Assembly (NCBI RefSeq): GCF_047511655.1
Contig: NC_133396.1
Span: 134,425,490 to 134,489,489 of the forward strand
DNA: 64,000 bases
Direction: 5' to 3'
Origin: Castor canadensis
Lineage: Eukaryota; Chordata; Mammalia; Rodentia; Castoridae
The notes beneath the pieces were generated by a model. It saw only the letters and a list, made by a program, of their open reading frames with translations, did not search any database and was not told where the DNA came from. The position numbers and the translations under genes are program-made. Positions 1 to 12,000 of the stretch are shown one piece after another (positions within the stretch are counted from its first letter, which is position 1; every line of letters begins with the position of its first letter).

Positions 1-228
1 ACATTCATAAATAATGTGAAGTTAAGAGAAACTAAAAATAATAGAAAATGTTTAAAAGGATGTTATTTATCTTTAGTTTTTTAATAAAAACCTGTGTAAA
101 TAAGAAATTATTCTCATGAAGTCTTTATCTTCACTTTTCATGTGATTTTAATGAAGAACTCATTATAAAGGACAAAACAGGGTGGTTTTGTTCCTACAAA
201 TCTTCCTTTGGTCCTCCTCCCCCATTGT

Positions 229-332
229 TTATATACTGAGTCTCACCAGACTGGTCTTGACTCGCAATCCTCTTGCCTCCACCTCCTGAGTGCTAGAATT
301 ACAGGTGTGAACCACCACAACTGTGCTTTGTC
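229..332 (-). mobile_element. B1-like SINE (copy in segment A)
   Basis: The reverse complement carries the B1/7SL-type order (GTGGTGGTTCACACCTGTAA, then GAGTCAAGACCAGTCTGG). It is shared with 59695-59795 and 62600-62700, so the insertion predates the segmental duplications. Confidence 0.7.
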
Positions 333-434
333 ACTATTTTTTTCATTCAAATCTTTATTGTAATCCCTGTGTGCTCTTTCTTCTCCACCCTTGGAAAGAA
401 TTATGCATATATAATTGTAAAGACATTTACTTAC

Positions 435-622
435 TGCGGCATGGCACTGCTGCCACCATCCTTCTTTCATGCAGTAAATATCCCAGATGAGTTTAAAGGA
501 ATCATATAATTGTAATCACAACAATAGCTGTATTGTTTTCCTATAGGTGCTGGAAAGTATGGTCTATATCTGTGCATAATATAGATGTCCATGTTTTATT
601 TGTGGAAAATCACAAGGCTTCA
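435..622 (-). pseudogene. broken CFHR SCR6-type exon at left edge
   Basis: This third copy of the SCR6-type exon is 188 nt against 195. It starts Lys-Pro-Cys-Asp-Phe-Pro-Gln-Ile-Lys-His-Gly, then loses 2 nt (after Leu-Tyr-Tyr), which brings a stop into frame. Further small losses precede the end motif MKEGWWQQCH. Both splice sites remain (TTGCAAG acceptor, GTAAGT donor). Its partner SCR7-type exon would lie left of base 1. It probably belongs to the next CFHR copy in the cluster. Confidence 0.82.
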
Positions 623-1147
623 CTTGCAAGAAAGAAAGTGTAAGTAAAAATTTTATTTTAGCAAACAGTCATATCAGAGATAAAAATTCATTAATTAATT
701 ATCTTCCAGTGTTAACATAATCATACACATTATAGTAAAGTTTCCATAACAAGCAAAGCATAGAATTCAGATGACTGAGGTATTTAAGGCAGCCTTTGCT
801 AATGAAGTTGAAATTATATCTTGTGGATCACCAGAAAACTATGAAAATTTGTTGATATCCAAATAGTTAAGATTATGATAAGCATGCATTTGTTTCTAAA
901 TTTAGTTGGAAAATTGGGGAGTTTAAAATGTAAAATATTTTAAGATGAGGTGTAATTGTATTTTATATATTTTCTTATGTATTGAATAATTTTAACACTC
1001 ATTTTAAGTGCTACATTATTATAATGTTTTTCAAAAAATTGTCCTTTGCATGAGCTTCTTTAGAAACAAATAATATTTTAAATATCAGGACAGAATTTCT
1101 TTTTTTCCAGGAAGGAAACCTCATGCAAATGTCTAAAAGAATTCCCC

Positions 1148-1450
1148 TACACACTTGCACGCACACAGGCACACACACACAAATACATTCAGAGCCACAC
1201 ATGCAACTCAGACCCACATACAAACATACACACACATGAACACAGACACACATGCACACACAGGCAATCACACATGCATGCATACAGGCAAATATATAGA
1301 CACACACACACATGAACACACAGCCATGTACATACACACATGCACACACACACTCTGAGGCACACACATACACAGACACATATGCACACACTGGAACACC
1401 CACAAGCACACACACACATATGCACAAGCACACATGCATTCACACACAAG
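1148..1450 (+). repeat. CA-rich imperfect microsatellite (segment A)
   Basis: About 300 bases of ACACAC broken by ATG/GG interruptions. Open frames in it on both strands are repeat artefacts. Confidence 0.9.
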
Positions 1451-1757
1451 TATTTTGTAGCATCCTTAAATTTATTTATCAATTTTCCTTTTTTGTTTGA
1501 TTACAAAAATTTTCAAAAGTTCCTGCACACTGGTGATATGAATTATAGGTGTTGATCCCTTGCTAACACTATATGTATTTCACTAACAAAGGCTAACAAA
1601 TGACACCTTTCTGGGCACACTGTCTTGGTCTGTGGTCCCTATCCCTAGTATTGACAGATACATTCCCACTTCCATGAAGTCTCCACTGCTGAAATTGCAG
1701 TGCTTATTTAGGACTTCGTTTCTTCCCTTTTAATTAACATTTACATTTTTCCAGATC

Positions 1758-1977
1758 ACTTTTTTTTTCTTTTGCTGGGACGGGAATGAACTCATGGCTT
1801 CACACTTGCAAATCAGGTGCCTACTACTTAATTCACAGTCCAGTCCATTTTCTTTGGCTATTTTGGAGACAGGATCTTGTGAACTATGTGCCTAGGCTGG
1901 CCTTAAATGTGAGAGTTCATATTGCAGCCTCCCAAGTAGCTAGGATTACAAGTTTTAGCCACCAATGCCTGGCTTCC
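1758..1977 (-). mobile_element. composite tRNA-B1 SINE (segment A)
   Basis: The plus strand reads GGAATGAACTCATGGCTTCA, then CAGTCCATTTTC, then GGCTGGCCTTAAATGTGAG and CCCAAGTAGCTAGGATTACA. This is a B1 unit joined to a tRNA-like unit. Shared with 61063-61297. Confidence 0.75.
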
Positions 1978-2979
1978 AAATGACCTCTTTAATTTTTTAA
2001 AAATTTAGAGTATTTGCTATTTTATGAATTTCTTCATGCTGTGTCTGTATGTGTGTCATTTAACAATAACTGTTTCTTGGGCAACTTTGAACATTTGGAT
2101 TACGGGAAGTAACTTTTTTTAAACAAATATGCTAAAACACCCATTCAATCATAGTGCAGAGAATTGAAAACTAGTGTAAAATGCATAATAAATGAAGTTA
2201 TCTATCTCGTTACAATGTTTCATAGAACATCAATGAAATGAATTAATCCACTGAGATGTCTTTTCAAAAGTGCAGAAAGAAACATAGTTACAAGTTTAGA
2301 ATTTGATAACAGATTTGAGCCACTTTGCTACTCTTCTGTCTGGTGTGGAAAGAAGTTGATACCTAGACACAGTATGGTATTCCACACAGGGTCTGGTCAG
2401 CATAGTTGGGCAGTCCTTACAACAGCTTGAATCTACTTCTTACAGTCCTACCAATGTAGCTCTTGGTCTAATTATTAACTGTTTGGTTCCATCACAGCAT
2501 TGATTCACACTGATTCTAAAATTCACTAAAATATTCATTGGTTTTTGTTGCTGTTGTGAATCTGTCTGAAATGAGAAGCTCATTTCTTTGACCCAAGCCC
2601 AGCATCTGAGAATTATCACTGCTAAATTTCATCTTACTAAATTCAACCTGGCACACAGGATTCTCTTTGAATGATCTGTCCTAGTGTAGATTCACTTTCA
2701 TCATCTTTTGTGTCATTCCAGTTATGGATTTATATGTATGTCCCCTAAAATGTAAATTATTTGGTGACCCAAATAAATAATGAATAAGGCCTGAGAAGAA
2801 AGTCCTATGTCTAATAATTAGATAAGGTTATTTAATGAAATTACAAACAAATGAAACATGCAACTGATCAATATTTTATCATGTCAGTGAGAACTTCAGG
2901 AAGTCCATAGTGAAATTACCTTGTTGAAATCTAGATGTAGATTTAGATCTAGATAAGTTGGCTAAGTAAGTGCAAATAA

Positions 2980-3390
2980 AAATGTTGGTCATATTATTTT
3001 TAATATACTATAAGACTGAAGAATAGAAAATTCAGTCTGGCTAGGAATTTCAGAGTTCAAGAAGTGGCACTTCATTACGTTATTTGAGTTCTGTATTGAA
3101 CTTCTCTGTATCTTTCATGGAGACTGGAGAAGAATACACTACAGAGTGATATTAGGATGCAATAAGGAAACCAATACCAACAGGAACATATCTCTTTAAA
3201 CAGAGGGCCAGGAAGTACCAACCTAGCAAGACAAAAAACCTTTTTGCAACACAATTTGGCCTAATCTAGAAAAGACATCAATGTCTTTCCAGCCTGTATA
3301 CATACTCTCCATACCAGAGGCAACCCACACATTGGGGTGGCAAAACCTCACTATGCTTTTCTGTCTCATAGTCAGAAGTATGTGAGAAAA
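2980..3390. repeat. copy of the CFHR SCR18-SCR19 intron block
   Basis: This block is collinear with 55300-55690. Shared landmarks include GAGGGCCAGGAAG, ATCTAGAAAAGACATCAAT and CATTGGGGTGGCAA. No exon is preserved next to it. The stretch 2373-2980 before it is unassigned intron-like DNA. Confidence 0.7.
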
Positions 3391-3394
3391 ACCT

Positions 3395-4940
3395 AGATTT
3401 AACGCAACATCATGGTGCCAAAAACATACAATGGAGAAATGACAGCCTCTTCAACAAATGTTGCTGGGAAAAGTGGTTATCCATCTGCAAGAAACTGAAA
3501 CTAGATGTATGTCTATCACCCTGTACTAGTATCAACTCAAAATAGATCAGGGACCTAAATATCAGACCTGAAACTCTGAAGTTACTACAGGAAGGAGCAG
3601 GAAACACTCTGGAACTAATAGGTCTAGGGAAGGACTTCCTCAATAGAACTCAGCAGCCCAGTAACTAAGAGAAAGGGTGGACAAATGGGACTTCATAAAA
3701 TTTAAAAGTTTCTGCACAACAACAGAAACAGTCTCTAAACTGAAAGAACCACCCACAGAGTGGGAGAAAATATTTGCCAGCTATACATCAGACAAGGGAC
3801 TGATAACTAGAATATACAGGGAACTTAAGAAGCTAAACTCTCCTAAAATCACTGAACCATTTAAAAAATAGGCAACTGAACTTAATAGAACTTTCTCAAA
3901 AGAAGAAATTCAAATGACAAAACAGCACATGAAAAAATGCTTGCCATCTCTAGCCATAAAGGAAATGCAAATCAAAACCACACTAAGATTCCACCTCACC
4001 CCTGTTAGAATAGCTATCATCAAAAACACCACCACCAACGTGTTGGTGAGGATGTGGGGAAAAAGGAACCCTAATCCACTGCTGGTGTGAATGCAAGCTG
4101 GTACAACCACTTTGGAAAAAAATTTGGAGACTTCTTAAAAATCTAAATACAGACCTGCCATATGATCCAGCAATCCCACTCCTGGGGATATACCCAAAGG
4201 AATGTGACACAGGTTACTCCAGAGGCACCTGCACAGCCATGTTTACTGCAGCACTATTCACAATAGCCAAGTTATGGAAATAACCAAGATGCCCCACTAA
4301 TGATGAATGGATCAAGAAAATATGGTACTTGTACACAATGGAATTATACTCAGCCATGAAGAAGAATGAAATCTTATCATTTGCAGGTAAATGGATGGAA
4401 CTAGAGAACATCCTTCTGAGTGAGGTTAGCCAAGCTCAGAAGACCAAAAATCATATGTTCTCCCTCATATGCAGAATTTAGATCTAGGGCAAATGCAGCA
4501 ATGTTGTTGGACTGGGATCACATGACAAGGGGAGAGCACATATGGGTGATATAGAAATAGGAAGAAAACCCAAAACATGAAAGTGTTTGATGTCCCCACT
4601 CCAGAGGAGCTAATACAGAAACCTTAAAGCAACAAAGGTTATCATGAGAAGGGGATCAGGAACCAGGGTAAAGATCAGTTAGAGATGAATTAACATGGGT
4701 CATAACACGTGTACACGAAAGCAATGCTAGGAATATTTCTGGATAGCTATCCTCAACTCAACTTGCAAAAATACTTTGTCTTCCTTTCTTTTCTTCAACA
4801 AAACTAGTGATAAAGTCAGAACAGAACCCGTCTAGAACTGAGGGGGAGAAGAGGGGAATGGGTGGGAGAGGGAGGCAGGGGGGAGAAATGACCCAAACAA
4901 TGTATGCACATGTGAATAAATGAATAAAATAAAAGAAAAC
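3395..4940 (+). mobile_element. LINE-1 3' fragment, sense
   Basis: The last part of L1 ORF2 ([20 protein letters not shown] region near 3750) is present with stops, followed by the 3' UTR with the family end motif GACCCAAACAATGTATGCAC and AATAAA-type tail. It is 5' truncated. The following stretch, 4940-5385, shows no recognisable feature. Confidence 0.88.
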
Positions 4941-5385
4941 AACAATTGTTTGGCAAACACTTTACAGCAGATGTGTAACATCAGGGAACAGGTTATAAAA
5001 AGAAGGAACTGGACCCCAACTTGCACCCCCCGGCCTACTAAGTTATGTCCTGTCAAACCCAGAAGGGAAACATAACTTTTTGGGGTTGTAACATGTGCAA
5101 TAGAATTGTCATAAATACATAAAAATAAACCCATAAACTATGAAATAGCTTGTACAATAATATAAATTTTTATTTATATTAAAATAAAAATTGAAAAAAG
5201 GGTCATGAAAATTGAAACAAGGGTCATGAGCCCCATGAACACCAGCTTGAGGTGAACATTGCTATTTGCGAGCACCTCCAAACCATTTGTTCCATCTACA
5301 CCTGAGTAGAATATTTGCTCAAATTTTTAAAAATCAGGCTTTTTACTGTGTAGGTATAAGTCATCTTTAAGATATAAAGATGGAA

Positions 5386-5475
5386 ATTTCAGACAGGAGG
5401 CTTGGTTCAAGTGGTTGTGTACCTGCCTAGCAAATATGAAGCACTGAGTTCAAATGCACCTGCCAAGAGAAAGAA
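5386..5475 (+). mobile_element. tRNA/ID-type SINE fragment
   Basis: The sequence pattern TGCCTAGCAA followed by CTGAGTTCAAAT is the tRNA-derived (box A/box B) unit seen in several places in the window. The flanks 5475-5740 hold nothing identifiable. Confidence 0.65.
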
Positions 5476-5739
5476 AATTTGCAAGTTTCCTGGCACAAAA
5501 GAGATGTTCAATAAACATTATTATTAAGTTCCTATAGTGATAATGTGAGAATCAACTAAAGTTAGATCTTTTTTTATCAAGAGTTAATGTAAAACTATCA
5601 TTGTGTAGATACCCGCTAATCTCCCCGAATTGCTGTCTACATACTTTGTGAGACATTGCTTGATTTTGCAAGGCTCTTGCAGTCAGACCAAGAGCTGTTT
5701 ATTACCAGATGCCCTAACCTCAAACTGCTTGATGAGTAA

Positions 5740-6950
5740 AGTATTTCAAAGGTGGAAAGTGAGGGGAGCCTTCCAAATGCACTTAATGAAGCCAGCATTA
5801 TCCTGATACCAAAAAGAGACAGCAGAAAAGAAATCTTTTGGCCAATATCCCCAAAGAACATAGTTACAGAAATTATCAACAATATACTCACAAATAAAGT
5901 CCAACAGCACATTAAAAAGATCGTTTCCTTGATGCAAGAATGTTCAGCACATGAACATCAATAAACACAATGCATCACATCAACAGAATGAGGGAGAATA
6001 CCATATGACCAATTCTCAAAAAGCATTTGACAAAATTCAACATCTCTTCATCATAAAAACCCAGAACACACATGAAAGGATCACACCTCAACATAATAAA
6101 GTTATGTGGACAAGCTCACAGCCAGCATCATACTGAATGGTGGAAACATTTCCGGGAAGATCTGAAACAAGGCAGAGATGTTCATTCTCATTGCTTTTAA
6201 TCAATGTAGTACTAGAAGTTTCAGACAAAGGATTAGGCAAGAGGAAGAAATAAAAGGCATATAAATAGGAAGGAGGAAGTTAAATTATCTCTGCTTGGAG
6301 ATAATGTAATTCTACACTAAGAAAAACTAAAGACTCCCCCTAAGGAGTATTAGAACCAATAAATAGATTCAGTAAATTTCAAGATGCAAAATCAACACAC
6401 AGAAAATCAGTACCCTTTTATACACCAATAGTGAACAATCATGAAAATATTTCCATTCATAATGTGTATAAAAATAACAGGAATTAATCTAACTATGGAA
6501 GTTACAGGCCTCTTTATCAGCTCTTTTACAAAAAGCTGATAAAAGAAATTGAAGAACACACACACAGAATGGACATATCTCTCATGTTCAGTGATTAGAA
6601 GATTTCTATTGTGATGTGTTCATACTACCCAAACTGATTTACAGACTTAGAAACTGTCCAATATAACACCAATGGCATTTCTCAAACACTAGATAAACAA
6701 TCCTAAAACGTATATGGAACCAAAATAAGTAACCAAAGAAGTCTCGAACTAAAGGAAAAAACCTGAAACACATCAGAATACTTAATTCCACCACTTTGCT
6801 ACCAAGTCACAATAACCAAGCACCATGGACTGGAATAAAATGTGATATCAGACCAATGGGACAGACTATATATCCCACTCACAAACCCACATACACACAG
6901 CTAACTGAAAATATTAAAAACGGTCACATTTTAAAAGAATTGGACTTTTC
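5740..6950 (+). mobile_element. old LINE-1 fragment, sense, heavily decayed
   Basis: Broken frames match the L1 reverse transcriptase ([12 protein letters not shown] near 5785, KAFDKIQH near 6023) and later ORF2 sequence up to about 6950. There are many stops. It is much older than the full-length elements. 6950-7246 shows nothing further. Confidence 0.75.
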
Positions 6951-7246
6951 ACTTTACTATTTTAGTTTTGAGATCATTTATTGACAATGAACTTGGTAAT
7001 GTAGATGATAAATGATGTGACAAACATGAGGGGACTGGCCTCAAAATCTCTTTTATTTAGAGCTTGCATTTGAATTACATAGATAGAAAGCTATGTTATT
7101 TGCACATCCACTTACACACAATTGGAACTAAATATTAAATGTCTAATGACAGGAGCAAATGGAAAACCTGTTTTTAACCCTGGAAATAGACTTCTTTTTT
7201 AAAAATCTAGAGTATAGCAGGCTGTAGCAAACAGTACTGTACTCAC

Positions 7247-7420
7247 AGGCAGAAATGCACATGGGGGGAGTGGACCATCCCCTTCTGCACTTGAGATGGT
7301 TTTCTCATTGTCTTGAAGGCTGTAGCCACGACTGCAAAGAATTTGTAGTGTCTCCTTCCTGGTGTGTTTTTCCTGATGAGACAGAATGACCATTTTCTAT
7401 GAAAGGAAAGAAACACAGCC
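7247..7420 (-). pseudogene. decayed CFH/CFHR SCR7-type exon relic
   Basis: After an acceptor-like CTTTTAG the reading is [11 protein letters not shown], matching the start of an SCR7 domain. The frame then shifts, and the second half ([17 protein letters not shown], then PLPPC) lies in another frame. The third cysteine is lost and the Trp is replaced. A GTGAGT donor-like site follows. It stands alone: no SCR6-type partner is visible upstream in 7420-9000. Its first half (FPFIENG) is closer to canonical factor H SCR7 than the two intact SCR7-type exons are. Confidence 0.65.
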
Positions 7421-8084
7421 CTAAAAGAAAAATATACTTAGTGTGCATAAAAAAGTAAAATTGCATTTTAGAACATTTTAAAAAATAGCAACTTTTCAAA
7501 ACTGAGCTCAAATATAAAAATATTTTTGCAGGGAGCTGGTGCCTGGCAGGGCCTGAGGGGCGGAGAGCCCTGCGGAGTGGAGCAGTGGCTCTGCCAGGCT
7601 ATGAGGCAGGGACTGGGTGGGCCAGCTGTTCTTTTAGTAGATTATGGAGTGGAGAAGGCTTGCAAGACCTAGGGGTTTAGAGTGCGGTACTTTCAGCTCT
7701 CCCTGGTGCTTTACCTCAGCCAAGTGTGTCTCCAGCATCTCAGCAAAGTCCCTTGTTCAAGGAGCTCACGTGGGGAAAAAGGAGCCCTCTTACACTGCTG
7801 GTGGGAATCCAACCTGGTCCAAACGCAGCCTATTGTTTTATACAACTATTATACATTAAAAAGAGTACATGCGTGTTTGAGGAAATAATTGTCAATAAAT
7901 ATGAAATTAACATTTTGAAGTAATATGTAATATGACCTTTTTGGCAGGCGTGTCTTCAAGAAGAAAAGAGTCAAGAAGGAAGTCATATGTGGTATGTGGT
8001 GGTGGGCGGATAGGGTTGTGCTTACCTTTCAATGCACTTCCTTTGTTCTTTCAACTGACAACCAGAGATATAACTACCAAAAAT

Positions 8085-8420
8085 TTTCTGCTTTATTTTT
8101 TTCTCTCTTTTATTTTATCATTTTTACATTTATTTACATGTGTATACAATATTTGTGCCACCTCTCCCCACCCCACTGCTTCAGGGCAGAGGCTCTTTCT
8201 CCATCTTGTTCTCTGATTTTGTTGAAGAGAAACATAGGAGCTAGTAGGAGAGACACAGATTTTTGCTAGTTTGAGGTAAAGATAGCTATGCAGAGATTCC
8301 TAGCGTTCCTTCCATGTGCTTGTGCATTGCAACCCACATTGGTTCACCTGTGCCAGACCTCTTTGCTACTTCCTGGTTCCCTTCCCATAGTGCTCTATGT
8401 TTTGCAGTACATTAGAGATG
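8085..8420 (-). mobile_element. LINE-1 3' UTR fragment, antisense
   Basis: This is the reverse complement of the family 3' end (tail, ACATGTGTATACAA, purine-rich run, then TTTTGTTGAAGAGA). It is 5' truncated in the 3' UTR. The preceding stretch 7421-8084 includes a short L1-like piece (7764-7830) and a GC-richer unassigned part (7545-7700). Confidence 0.75.
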
Positions 8421-8845
8421 TGGGGTCAGTAGTATTGTTTATTAATGTCATTGTTTTTATTTTTTCTAGTTATATGGTGATTGCAATTGTATTTAAAATA
8501 CTTTAGAATACAAAGAATCACTAAGAACAATCCATCAAGATGAAACTGCAGCTTAATTCTGATGAACTTTTTTTTATGGATATATTTTCTGCAGCATAAT
8601 GTGTAAGGATGGATGTCTGTGTGATATACGTGCGTTATGGTGAAAGATCTGTCAGGACAATTTACAAAATGTATAAAATGTTTATCCGTTTGTACTCATT
8701 TTTGTATGTATCTTTATATATGTTATTAGACTTTGCTTTTTAGAACAGGTACACTTACAGATAACTTGAGTAAAAGGTAATGGCATTTCTCATTCCCCAG
8801 CCCCAGTGGAAATCTTTCCCATGGTAAATATCATTATCATTAAAG

Positions 8846-8890
8846 TTATGACCCAAACAATTTATGCACATATGAATAAATGAATAAAAA
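8846..8890 (+). mobile_element. very short LINE-1 3' end
   Basis: Only the terminal motif ATGACCCAAACAATTTATGC with the GAATAAATGAATAAAA tail is present. This is either an extreme 5' truncation or a remnant. Confidence 0.6.
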
Positions 8891-9004
8891 AGGTGAATTC
8901 CAAAAAAAATTCTAGTGACTCTTCGAAGGTACTTTGGAAAAAAAAAAGTTTGTGGTTTAACTAGCTAGTGTATGTGCTTTGGAGTACTGTATTTTCTTTT
9001 TTCA

Positions 9005-12000
9005 AACTTTTACTTATTTATTTATATATTCATTTATTCATGTGTGCATACATTGTTTGGGCCATCTCTTCCCCTGCCTGCCACACCCCCCCCTCCCGCT
9101 CACCCCCTTTGGTTCCATACAGAACGTGTTCTGTCCTCTTGCCCAGTTTTGTTGAAGAGAAGACATAAGCAATAATAAGAAAGACACAGTGTTTTTGCTA
9201 GCTTGAGATAAGGATAGTTATGCAGAGAGATTCCTAGCATTGCTTCCATGCATATGTGTATTATAACCAGAATTGGTTCATTTCTACCAGACCTCTCACT
9301 ACTTCCTGGTCATCTTCTCATAGCGGCCTCTGTCAGTTTAAGATTACTTCATTCGCTCCTCTACAGTGGGCCATCAAACACTTTCAAGTTTTGGGTTTCC
9401 TACCTTTCCCTACTCCTCCTGTATGCAGTCTCTCCCCTTTTAGTGTGTGACCCATGTCCAATAATATTATCGCATTTGTTTTAGGTCTAAAGTCTGCATA
9501 CGAGGGAGAACATGTGATTTTTGGTCTTCTGAGCCTGGCTAACTTTGCTTAAGATGATGTTCTCCAGTTCCATCCATTTACTTGTGAATGACAAGATTTC
9601 ATTCTTCTTCATGGCTGTGTAAAACTCAATTGTGTATAAATACCACATTTTCTTAATCCATTTGTCAGTAGTAGGGCATCTTGGCTGTTTCCATAGCTTG
9701 GCTATTGTGAATAGCACTGCAATAAACATGGGTGTGCAGGTGCCTCTGGAGTAACCTGTGTTGCATTCCTTCGGTTATATGCTTAGGAGTGGGATTGCTG
9801 AATCATAGGGCAGATCTATGTTTAGATTTTTAAGAAGCCTCCATATTGTTTTCCAGAGTGGTTGCACTAACCTGCATTCCCACCAGCAGTGTCCGAGGGT
9901 TCCTTTTTCCCCACATCCTCGCCAGCATCTGTTCTTGGTGGTGTTTTTGATGATAGCTTTTCTAACAGGGGTGAGGTGGAATCTTAGTGTGGTTTTGATT
10001 TGCATTCCTTTATGGCCAGGAATGGTAAGCACTTTTTCATGTGTTTTTTGGCCATTTGGATTCCTTCCTTTGAAAAGTTCAGTTGCCAACTTCTTTATTG
10101 GTTCATTGATTTGGAGGGAGTTTAGTTTTTTGAGTTCCCTGTATATTCTGGTTCTCAGTCCTTTGTCTGATGTATGGCCAGCAAATATTTTTTCCCACTC
10201 TGTGGGTGTTCTCTTCAGTTTAGAGACCATTTCTTTTGTTGTGCGGAAGCTTTTTAATTTCATGTTGTCCTATTTGTCCATCCTTTCTCTTATTTTCTGG
10301 GCTGCTGGGGTTCTATTGAGGAAGTCCTTGCCTATATCTATTTCTTCCAGAGTATTTCCTGCTTTTTCCTGTACTAACTTCAGAGTTTCAGGTCTGATAT
10401 TAAGGTCCTTAATCCACTTTGAATTCATACTAATTTCAGTTTTCTGCAGGCAGATAACCACTTTTCCCAACAATATTTGTTGAAGAGGTTGTTTATTTTC
10501 CATTGTATGTTTTTGTCAAAAATAAGGTGGGCATAGCTGTGTGGATTCATATCCTGTCCTCTATTCTGTTCCACTGGTCTTCATATGTTTTTGTGTGCCA
10601 GTATCATGCTGTTTTTATTGCTATGGCTTTGTAATATAGTTTGAAGTTGGGTATTGTGATACCTCCAGCATGGCCCTTTTTGCTGAGTATTGCCTTGGCT
10701 ATTTGTGGTCTCTTATATTTGTAAGTGAACTTTTGGGCAGATTTTTCGATATCTGTGATGAATGTTATTGGACTTTTGGTGGGAATTGCATTGAACATGT
10801 AGATTACTTTTGGTAGTATAGCTATTTTTACTATGTTGATTCTACCAAACCATGAACACAGGAGATCTCTCCACTTTCTGTAGTCTTCCTTAATCTCTTT
10901 ATTCAGAGGTTTGTAGCTCTCCTTGTAGAGGTCATTCACAGCCTTTGTTAAGTTTACTCCTTGGTAATTGATTTTCTTTTTGAGGCTATTGTAAATGGAA
11001 TTTTTATTGTTAATATCCTTTCTCAATTTATTCATTGTTTTGTGCATAGAAAAGCTAATGACTTTTGTAAGTCCATTTTGTATCCTGTCACATTGCTGAA
11101 GCTGTTTATGGTGTCTAGGAGTTTTCAGGTAGTTTTTTGGGTCTTTGAGGTTTATGATCATGTCGTCTACAAATAGGGATAGTTTGACAGTTTCTTTACC
11201 TGTTTGTATTCCTTTTATTTCTTCTTCCTGCCTTATTGCTCTGGCTTGGAATTCCAGGACTATGTTGAATAGGAGTGGGGATAGTGGGCATCCTTGTCTC
11301 ATTCCTGATTTTAGGGGAAATGGTTTCAGTTTTTCTCCATTAAGTATGGTGCTGGCTATCAGTTTGTCATACATAGCTTTACAATGTTGAGGTACATTCC
11401 TTCTATTCCTAGTTTTCTTAGAGCTTTTATCATGAAGTTGTGTTGGATCATTCTTTTTTTAGAGCAATGTTTATATTTTATGTTTATATCATATCTTTTG
11501 CAAATATTTATGGGATCCCATATACAGAATAGATTATCCCTAATATTTTTTTTCCCTTCTCATTTTATTTATTTATTTTTAAATTCATTTATTCATATGT
11601 GCATACATTGTTTGGGGCATTTCTCCCACCAGCCTCCCAACCTCTTATTTACCCTCTCACCCTCCTCACTTCCAGGCAGAACCTGTTCTGCCTTTTTCTC
11701 CAATTTTGTTGAAGTGAAGACATAAGCAATAATAAGAAAATCATAGTGTTTTTTTCAAGTTGAAATAAGGATAGCTATACAGAGAGATTCCTAACCTTGC
11801 TTCCATGCACAAGTGTATTACAACCTGAATTGATTCATCTCTACCTGACCTCTTTACTACTTCCTGGTCACCTTCCCAAATTGACCTCTGTCATTTTAAG
11901 GTTACCGTATTAGCTCCTCTTCAGTGGAAACATCAAACATTATCAAGTTTTGGGTTTTCTACCTATCTCCATCCTTCCCTTATGTGTTTTCCCCTTGTCA

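Larger units (their letters stand above)
1..2372. repeat. segmental copy of the CFHR SCR6 flank (copy A)
   Basis: This block is collinear with 59470-61705 and, up to base 1556, with 62380-64000. It shares the SCR6-type exon, a B1-like SINE, a CA-rich microsatellite, a composite SINE and unique spacers. It represents intron DNA around an SCR6 exon that was duplicated with the gene. Apart from the pseudo-exon, no gene is seen in it. Confidence 0.85.

Noticed and set aside
1011..1482. Cys/Val- and His/Thr-rich open frames of 60 to 142 codons on both strands
   Set aside because: They are translations of a CA/TG microsatellite. The same happens at 63558-63899. No codon structure or homology.
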